From NCBI GenBank assembly GCA_017999365.1, contig JAGNLW010000001.1:1062239-1126238 (forward strand): a DNA stretch of 64,000 bases, read 5' to 3'. The position numbers and the translations under genes were made by a program. Of this stretch, positions 59,063 to 64,000 are shown piece after piece; position 1 is the stretch's first letter, and the number at the start of each line of letters is the position of its first letter. The notes under the pieces were generated by a model, which saw nothing but the letters and a program-made list of their open reading frames with translations, ran no database searches and was not told the DNA's origin. This stretch comes from Candidatus Aminicenantota bacterium (GTDB taxonomy: Bacteria > Acidobacteriota > Aminicenantia > Aminicenantales > Saccharicenantaceae).

Positions 59063-60022
59063 ATGGACACCACCGCGAGCCGGGCGTCCGAGCGGACCCG
59101 CAAGGAGTACGCCCGGCGTCTCGACCTGGCCCTCGGGTACATCGACGCCCACCTCGGCGATGAGATCCCGCTGGCCCGGCTGGCCGCCGTCGCCTGCTTC
59201 TCCCCCTACCATTTCCACCGCCTGTTCACGGCCATGGTCGGCGAGCCGCCGGCCGAGTACGTCCGCCGCCTGCGCCTGGAGAAGGCGGCCGTGCGCCTGG
59301 TCAACGATCCGTGCGTCCCCGTCACGGAGATCGCCCTGGCCTGCGGCTTCTCGACCTCGGCCCTGTTCTGCCGCCTGTTCAAGGCCCGCTTCGGGCTCAC
59401 GCCCCGGGCCTGGCGGGCCGGCGGCGGCGAAATGCGCAAGAACGGACAACAGGACCGCAAGAAAGGGAAAGACCTGCCGCCCCGCCCCGGTTACGATGGG
59501 CCCGCACAAACGAACTCCGGGAGGCACGGCATGAAGAAAGCGCCCGTCGTCAGGATCGAGGACGTCCCGCCCCTGCGGGTCGCCTACGTCAAGCACATGA
59601 AGGGGTACGAGGACAGCGCCGGCATCGGCGAGGCCTTCGAGACGCTGTTCGCCTGGGCCGGCCCGCGCGGCTTCATGGGCCCCGAGGCCCGGGTCCTGGG
59701 CGTGTCGCTCGACAGCCCCGACGTCACGCCCAAGGACAAGTGCCGCTATTGCGCCTGCGTCGCCGTCAACGACCGGGCCGAGCCCGACGGGCGCGTCGGC
59801 ATCATGACCCTCCGACCGGGAAAGTACGCCGTCGGCCGCTTCTCGGGCGGGGCGGACATCTTCCGGAAGGCCTACGCGGCGATGTTCGGCGACTGGCTGC
59901 CGAAGAGCGGCTGGCAGCCCGACGACGCCCCGGCCTTCGAGTCCTACGTCGGGGAGCCCTCGGGCACGGCCGAGCGGCCGCGCTTCGTCTTCGACCTCTA
60001 CGTCCCGGTCAAGCCGCTCTGA
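59063..60022 (+). CDS. AraC-family regulator with GyrI-like effector domain
   Basis: A 319 aa protein. Residues about 15-118 are the AraC double helix-turn-helix (LALGYIDAHLGDEIPLARLA, FSPYHFHRLFTAMVGEPPAE, IALACGFSTSALFCRLFKAR, FGLTPRAWR). After a basic linker (about 120-155), residues 156-319 form a GyrI-like/SOUL-type small-molecule domain (PLRVAYVKHMKGYEDSAGIG, CRYCACVAVN, GKYAVGRFSGG, RFVFDLYVPVKPL). Such proteins (Rob/SoxS-type with GyrI domain) sense hydrophobic or cationic compounds. It is followed 17 bp on by a stand-alone GyrI-like gene and is divergent from GH106. Confidence 0.9.
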   Translation: MDTTASRASERTRKEYARRLDLALGYIDAHLGDEIPLARLAAVACFSPYHFHRLFTAMVGEPPAEYVRRLRLEKAAVRLVNDPCVPVTEIALACGFSTSALFCRLFKARFGLTPRAWRAGGGEMRKNGQQDRKKGKDLPPRPGYDGPAQTNSGRHGMKKAPVVRIEDVPPLRVAYVKHMKGYEDSAGIGEAFETLFAWAGPRGFMGPEARVLGVSLDSPDVTPKDKCRYCACVAVNDRAEPDGRVGIMTLRPGKYAVGRFSGGADIFRKAYAAMFGDWLPKSGWQPDDAPAFESYVGEPSGTAERPRFVFDLYVPVKPL

Positions 60023-60039
60023 CGGCGCGAGGCCCCGCC

Positions 60040-60651
60040 ATGAAAACCATCGACCTCAAGAAGATCCTCAAGCCCTACTACACGGCCTCGTCGGCCAAAC
60101 CCGCCCTCGTCGACGTCCCGGTCCTGAACGCCCTGACGGTCGACGGCACGGGCGACCCGGGCGGGACGGCCTTCCAGGAGGCCGTGGGCTCGCTCTACAG
60201 CGTCGCCTACACGCTCAAGTTTGCCGTCAAGAAGGACAAGGCCGTCGATTACCCGGTCATGGCCCTCGAAGGGCTGTGGAGAGCGGACGACCCGGCCGTC
60301 TTCCTGAGCGGCGAGCGCGACAAGTGGCGCTGGACCGTGTTCATCGTCCTGCCGGACGTCGTGACGAAGAAGGACGCCGCCGCGGCCGTCGCGGCGGTCA
60401 AGAAGAAGGCCAAGTTCCCGCGCTTTCCCGAGGTCCGCTTCGACCGCTTCGCCGAGGGTAAGGCGGCCCAGATCATGCACATCGGGCCGTACGCCGAAGA
60501 GCGGGCCACGATCGAGCGCCTGCACCGGTTCATCGGGGAGGCGGGATACCGCCTCCGCGGCGCCCACCACGAGATCTATCTGGGCGACCCGCGGCGCGCG
60601 GCCCCCGACAAGCTGCGGACGATCGTCCGCCAGCCGGTCGAGAAGGCCTGA
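60040..60651 (+). CDS. GyrI-like small-molecule-binding protein
   Basis: A 203 aa protein; ATG 60040 is chosen because family similarity starts there (MKTIDLKKILKPYYTASSAK). It resembles the GyrI-like group with LVDVPVLNALTVDGTGDPGG, SLYSVAYTLKFAVKKDK, YPVMALEGLWRAD, RWTVFIVLPDVVT and QIMHIGPYAEERATIERLHR, ending GAHHEIYLGDPRRAAPDKLR. The fold is two SHS2 modules that bind or hydrolyse small organic molecules. It is co-transcribed with the AraC/GyrI regulator, so it may bind the same ligand. Confidence 0.85.
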   Translation: MKTIDLKKILKPYYTASSAKPALVDVPVLNALTVDGTGDPGGTAFQEAVGSLYSVAYTLKFAVKKDKAVDYPVMALEGLWRADDPAVFLSGERDKWRWTVFIVLPDVVTKKDAAAAVAAVKKKAKFPRFPEVRFDRFAEGKAAQIMHIGPYAEERATIERLHRFIGEAGYRLRGAHHEIYLGDPRRAAPDKLRTIVRQPVEKA

Positions 60652-60663
60652 CCGATCCGGGGC

Positions 60664-61332
60664 TCAGCCGGGCTTCCGGAACTCGAGGAAGAACCAGCCG
60701 TTCTCGTCTTTCCGGGAGACGGCTTCGAAGCCGGCCGCTTTCGCCAGCGCGACGAAGTGGTCCGCCGCCTGGCCTTCGCGGATGCCGACGCCATAGCCGG
60801 TGTTGATCTCCTTCCCGGGCAGACGGACATGGAGGCGATACATGATCTTCGGCTTTTCGGGCGCCGCCTTGTCCGGGAAGACCGGGTCCCAGACGAGGAG
60901 GCGGCCGCCGGGCCGGAGCACCCGGTGGAGCTCGGCGAAGACCTGGGCATGGTCGGGCGGCATGATGTACATGAAGGTGAAGAAGACGGTGGCCGTGTCG
61001 AACGACCCGTCGAGGAATCCCATCGCCCGGGCGTCCATGACGATCTTGAGCATGGGCCCGTCGGGAGCGTCCTCGAGCTCCCGCTTGATGAGGTCGATGG
61101 CGACGACCTGCCGGCCCTTGAGCTGGCCGATGACGCCTTCCCCCCCGCCCCCGATATCGAGGATGAGCCCCTCGGCCGGGAAATCGGGCACCGCGACCTC
61201 GAGCGAGGGAGGCATGACGAATTGGGCGAAGTTCGGACGGTCCTGGGCGGGCGCGGTCAAAGCGGCGCAGGCCAGGATGACGAAGCCGGCCAGGGCCGGA
61301 TGGACGAACTTAACGGAACGAAGCAGGCGCAT
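60664..61332 (-). CDS. Class I SAM methyltransferase with signal-like N-terminus
   Basis: A 222 aa protein; GGAGGA precedes ATG 61332. Residues about 10-30 are hydrophobic (HPALAGFVILACAALTAPAQ) and end like a Sec signal (APAQD). The catalytic domain has LILDIGGGGEGVIGQLKG (motif I), VVAIDLIKRELEDAP, KIVMDARAMGFLDGSFDTAT and LHRVLRPGGRLLVWDPVFPD (motif post-III), typical of Methyltransf_11. Substrate unknown. This is the second methyltransferase in the window with an export-type leader. Confidence 0.75.
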   Translation of the reverse strand: MRLLRSVKFVHPALAGFVILACAALTAPAQDRPNFAQFVMPPSLEVAVPDFPAEGLILDIGGGGEGVIGQLKGRQVVAIDLIKRELEDAPDGPMLKIVMDARAMGFLDGSFDTATVFFTFMYIMPPDHAQVFAELHRVLRPGGRLLVWDPVFPDKAAPEKPKIMYRLHVRLPGKEINTGYGVGIREGQAADHFVALAKAAGFEAVSRKDENGWFFLEFRKPG

Positions 61333-61391
61333 GGTATTCCTCCACAGCCAAGAATACGCGCCCGCGCCGCGCGATGTTTCGGCCCGGGCCG

Positions 61392-61979
61392 CTATTTTTT
61401 GGCCCAGGCGCCGTCGGCTCCCTGGACCCACCAGCCCGGCGCGGCGCTCTTGGCCCACTCCTCGGCGAAGATCTTCTGGATCTTCTCGACCTGACCGGCC
61501 TCGATGTTGAGGGCCTTGGCCACCTCGGCGTAGAGCTTGGTCCGGTCGCCGTTCTCGTCGCGGACGGCGTTGCGCAGGGCCGCCTTGGCCTGGAGGTTGA
61601 GGCCGGCCTCGTCGCGGACGTCGAGCAAGCCGTTGTTCGTCTCGCCGATCTGCCCGGCGTCGAAATAGGGCTTGAGCAGGGGGAAACGGGCCTTCATCGA
61701 CTCCTTGAGGGCCCGGATGGCCGGCGTCGAGACGCTCGTGGCCTCCTGGGCGAAGGCGGCCGGGACGAGCGTGAACGGCCCGGCCTCGCGGCGGGCCGGC
61801 AGGGCGGCCGCGGCCTCGGGGGCCTTCTTCTCGCCCTCGGTCTTGCGGATCTCGTCGACGATCTCGGCCGCGGCCTGCTTGACCGTGGCCTCGGGGAAGT
61901 AGATGTTGACGGTGATGCAGGCCAGGACGAAGAGCAGTCCCACGGCCGCCGCCGTCCCCAGGGTGTATCGCTTGGTCAT
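61392..61979 (-). CDS. DUF1318 (YdbL-like) lipoprotein
   Basis: A 195 aa protein with a type II signal (AAAVGLLFVLAC; Cys21) followed at once by ITVNIYFPEATVKQAAAEIV, then an Ala/Lys-rich linker. The DUF1318 domain (about 85-180) has KESMKARFPLLKPYFDAGQI, GETNNGLLDVR, LVRDENGDRTKLYAEVAKAL-type features. In E. coli, YdbL acts with the lipoprotein YnbE and the AsmA-like YdbH in transport of phospholipid between membranes. Here the YdbH-like gene is directly upstream (25 bp), and the mature N-terminus resembles YnbE, so one protein may combine both parts (inference). Confidence 0.82.
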   Translation of the reverse strand: MTKRYTLGTAAAVGLLFVLACITVNIYFPEATVKQAAAEIVDEIRKTEGEKKAPEAAAALPARREAGPFTLVPAAFAQEATSVSTPAIRALKESMKARFPLLKPYFDAGQIGETNNGLLDVRDEAGLNLQAKAALRNAVRDENGDRTKLYAEVAKALNIEAGQVEKIQKIFAEEWAKSAAPGWWVQGADGAWAKK

Positions 61980-62004
61980 GGTGTCGCCTCCTCGCGGTGC
62001 GCCG

Positions 62005-64000
62005 CTATTTCTCGGATTGGCCGACCCGCTTGAGCCGGCTCGTCATCTCCTTGAAGCTGATGACCTTGTCGGGCTCCCGGTTCACCACACTTATACCAAA
62101 AAGGGCCGGTTTCTTCACCAGGTACTCGACGCCGCCCTCGCGGATGGTCCCGTTGAGGGTGAAGGTGTCGTTGCGGAGGGTGCTGAGGATGCCCAGCTTC
62201 TCGTAGCGGAAGCCGCGGATGAAGCGCATCCAGAAGCCGCCCGATCCGGACGAGGCCTGCTGGCCGGAGCTGAGCACGGTCAGGTTGTCGACGGCCTTGA
62301 GGCTGAAGGTCTGGGCCACGCCCTTGCGGGGCACGGACTCGAGCCGGAAGGTGAACCGCTCCGGCTGCATGTAGCTGATGACCAGGTCGCGGACCTCGCC
62401 GCGGACGATGCCGGTGACCTCGCCGAAGGGGACCTCGTCGGTCAGCCTCTTGAGGTCGAGATCGACGAGGTCGATGTTGAGGGAGATGGTCCGGCCGGCC
62501 GTGAAGGGCCTGGTCACGGCGAAGTCGCGCAGGACGATCCGGCCGCCGAAGACGTCGGCTTCGCCGCGCCCGGACACGCCGACGCGGTCGGCGGCGATGT
62601 CGAGGACCGGGAACTCGGCCCGGAACTTGCCCGTCAGCCGGAATTGGGGCGAAGCGACGGGCAGGCGGGCGATGTCGAGGTCGCGCAGGGCGAGCGAGCC
62701 GAGGCCGCGGAAAGAGCCCGTCGCGGGGTCGAGCCGGAAGGTCGTCCGGCCGAGCTCGAGGCGGCCGCCGTAGAGGTCGACGCCGAAGGGCTCGAGGCCG
62801 AGGGCGTTGAGGCCCGAGCGCAGGGGGATGTCGATCGACCTCAGGGTCAGGGCCGGGGACTGGAACTCGCCGAGCCGCAGGAAGCCGCGGTCCGGGAGCG
62901 AGCCGTCGGAGGCCGCGGGCGCGGAGGCGTAGCTCACGGGGATGTCCGCCGAAAGGCCGAGGAACAGGCTCTTCGAAGCCGGGTTCTCGATGTGAACTTC
63001 CTCGACCGTGACGCGGCCGCCGGCCGTGAGCGCGGGGCCGTCCTTGCGGAGGCAGAGCGAGGCTCCGAGCGCACCCTCGAGCTTCAGGCGGGCCTCCTCG
63101 GCGACGCCGGTCTGCGCGTAGAGGGAGTAGAGCGGACCGAGCCCGAGGCGGGCTTCGGCGCTCCCATCGAAGGACAGGGAGGGCGAGGTCCGGGCCGAAC
63201 CGGCCAGGTCGACGGTCCCGATAGCCGCCAGGTCGAAGCGGGCCGCGAGGCCGTCGACGGCGCCGGCGCGGGGGTCGTAGCGGCCGGAGAAGGACAGGGC
63301 CAGCGGGTGGCGCTCCCAGGAGACGTAGACGGACTTCCAGAGCGATTCGCCCTTGCGCAGGGACAGTCCGCCGGTGACGGACAGAACGGGCGAGCCGGCC
63401 GCGGGAGAGCTCTCGAAGGTGACGACCGGATCGAGGCCTTCGCCGGCGACCGTGAAGGCCGGGTCGTTGAAGCGAATCCCGGCGAAGGCGAACGAACCCG
63501 CGGCGGTCCAACCGGCGCGGCGGCCGGGCGGACGGCGGGCGGCGAGCGAAAGTTCGGCCGTCCCGGCCAGGTCCCAGCCGGCCAGCCCGGCCGGAAGGAA
63601 AGGAGCGGCCAGGCCGCGTACGGCGGCGATGTCGAGGCCGCGGCTCTCGAAGCGCAGGTCGGCCGCGGCGCCCGGGCCGAAGCCGTAGCGGCCGGCGAGG
63701 CGGAGCGGGGCCAGGCCGGGGAGACGGGCGACGAGGGAGGCGCGGGAGACAGCCAACGAACCGAGGTCGACGCGCCCGGCGGCCGTGACGGTCGCGCGGT
63801 CGAAGGAGAGGGCCTTTCCCTCGGCCGGCGAAACGGAAAGCCTCGAAACCACGGCATCGAGGGACGCGACGTCCGCGGCCGAACGCGTCCCCGAGGCGGC
63901 CAGGCGCACGTCGGCGCCGGCGATGGAAGCGCCGGGGAACGCCAGCGGGCCGAGCGACGCCCGCAGGTCGACGGCGACGCGCGGGTCGGCGGGCAGGCCG
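62005..64000 (-). CDS. YdbH-like AsmA-family intermembrane transport protein, 5' end missing
   Basis: At least 665 residues; the frame stays open to the window edge, so the N-terminus is not seen. It is made of repeated beta-strand segments as in AsmA/TamB-type bridges. The C-terminal third matches the YdbH domain: FGVDLYGGRLELGRTTFRLD, LRDLDIARLPVASPQFRLTG, GRGEADVFGGRIVLRDFAVT, LVDLDLKRLTDEVPFGEVTG and GFWMRFIRGFRYEKLGILST. The end reads GIREGG-type strand then ALFGISVVNREPDKVISFKE. With the DUF1318 lipoprotein downstream it forms a YdbH-YdbL type system, thought to carry lipids from inner to outer membrane. Confidence 0.85.
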   Translation of the reverse strand, partial: GLPADPRVAVDLRASLGPLAFPGASIAGADVRLAASGTRSAADVASLDAVVSRLSVSPAEGKALSFDRATVTAAGRVDLGSLAVSRASLVARLPGLAPLRLAGRYGFGPGAAADLRFESRGLDIAAVRGLAAPFLPAGLAGWDLAGTAELSLAARRPPGRRAGWTAAGSFAFAGIRFNDPAFTVAGEGLDPVVTFESSPAAGSPVLSVTGGLSLRKGESLWKSVYVSWERHPLALSFSGRYDPRAGAVDGLAARFDLAAIGTVDLAGSARTSPSLSFDGSAEARLGLGPLYSLYAQTGVAEEARLKLEGALGASLCLRKDGPALTAGGRVTVEEVHIENPASKSLFLGLSADIPVSYASAPAASDGSLPDRGFLRLGEFQSPALTLRSIDIPLRSGLNALGLEPFGVDLYGGRLELGRTTFRLDPATGSFRGLGSLALRDLDIARLPVASPQFRLTGKFRAEFPVLDIAADRVGVSGRGEADVFGGRIVLRDFAVTRPFTAGRTISLNIDLVDLDLKRLTDEVPFGEVTGIVRGEVRDLVISYMQPERFTFRLESVPRKGVAQTFSLKAVDNLTVLSSGQQASSGSGGFWMRFIRGFRYEKLGILSTLRNDTFTLNGTIREGGVEYLVKKPALFGISVVNREPDKVISFKEMTSRLKRVGQSEK

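Overview
The window is very GC-rich bacterial chromosome with short intergenic gaps and many start/stop overlaps. Signal peptides, lipoboxes, an RND/TolC efflux system, a CBM9/DUF5916 outer-membrane-type protein and a YdbH-like AsmA protein point to a diderm. The large stock of secreted exopeptidases and glycosidases, plus the remnant of a VWFA protein of the type common in Acidobacteria, suggests Acidobacteriota or the related Aminicenantes. That placement is inference; no rRNA or tRNA gene was seen to settle it. No CRISPR array, phage, integrase or intact transposase gene was seen.

Layout. 1-12581: end of an adenosine-specific kinase, a DNRLRE protein, a NagX-like acyltransferase, then on the minus strand a GntR regulator, a GH95 fucosidase and a DPP-IV-type peptidase, and on the plus strand an amino-acid/peptide operon (ornithine cyclodeaminase-like, L-serine dehydratase, M1 aminopeptidase). 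12594-19840: a putative secreted glycosidase of unclear family, a GH127 lipoprotein, a TauE-like exporter, a thioesterase and pyrE. 19938-27319: the tolC-MFP-RND efflux operon, an exported-looking methyltransferase and a CorA-like transporter. 27412-36367: two translationally coupled M14 carboxypeptidase paralogues (the upstream one lacks every zinc ligand), an M24 peptidase, a lipoprotein gene with no normal start codon, a DUF1003 protein, and an ECF sigma / anti-sigma operon. 36428-44634: an esterase-glpK-GH116 operon, a small lysine-rich protein, an HEXXH protein and a GMC oxidoreductase. 44692-51338: a double-MerR regulator with an AT-rich operator-like region, a B12/radical-SAM protein, a broken VWFA gene, an ABC-2 exporter and an MFS transporter. 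51416-64000: a DUF5916 protein, small envelope and stress genes, a GH106 lipoprotein, AraC/GyrI-type genes, another exported-looking methyltransferase, and a DUF1318 lipoprotein with a YdbH-like protein that runs off the end.

Working together, the genes describe a heterotroph that breaks down peptides (S9, M1, M14, M24) and deoxy- or pentose-containing glycans (GH95, GH127, GH116, GH106), then deaminates amino acids and phosphorylates glycerol.

The most unusual signals concern expression rather than gene content. Three genes appear leaderless, with a -10 element 6-7 nt before ATG. Two genes appear to start at CTG inside a CTGA overlap with the preceding stop. One lipoprotein appears to start at ATA behind a good Shine-Dalgarno. 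Four REP-like palindromes lie in intergenic spacers, one of them forming the 3' end of the RND pump gene. All function calls rest on reading motifs by eye; no database search was run.
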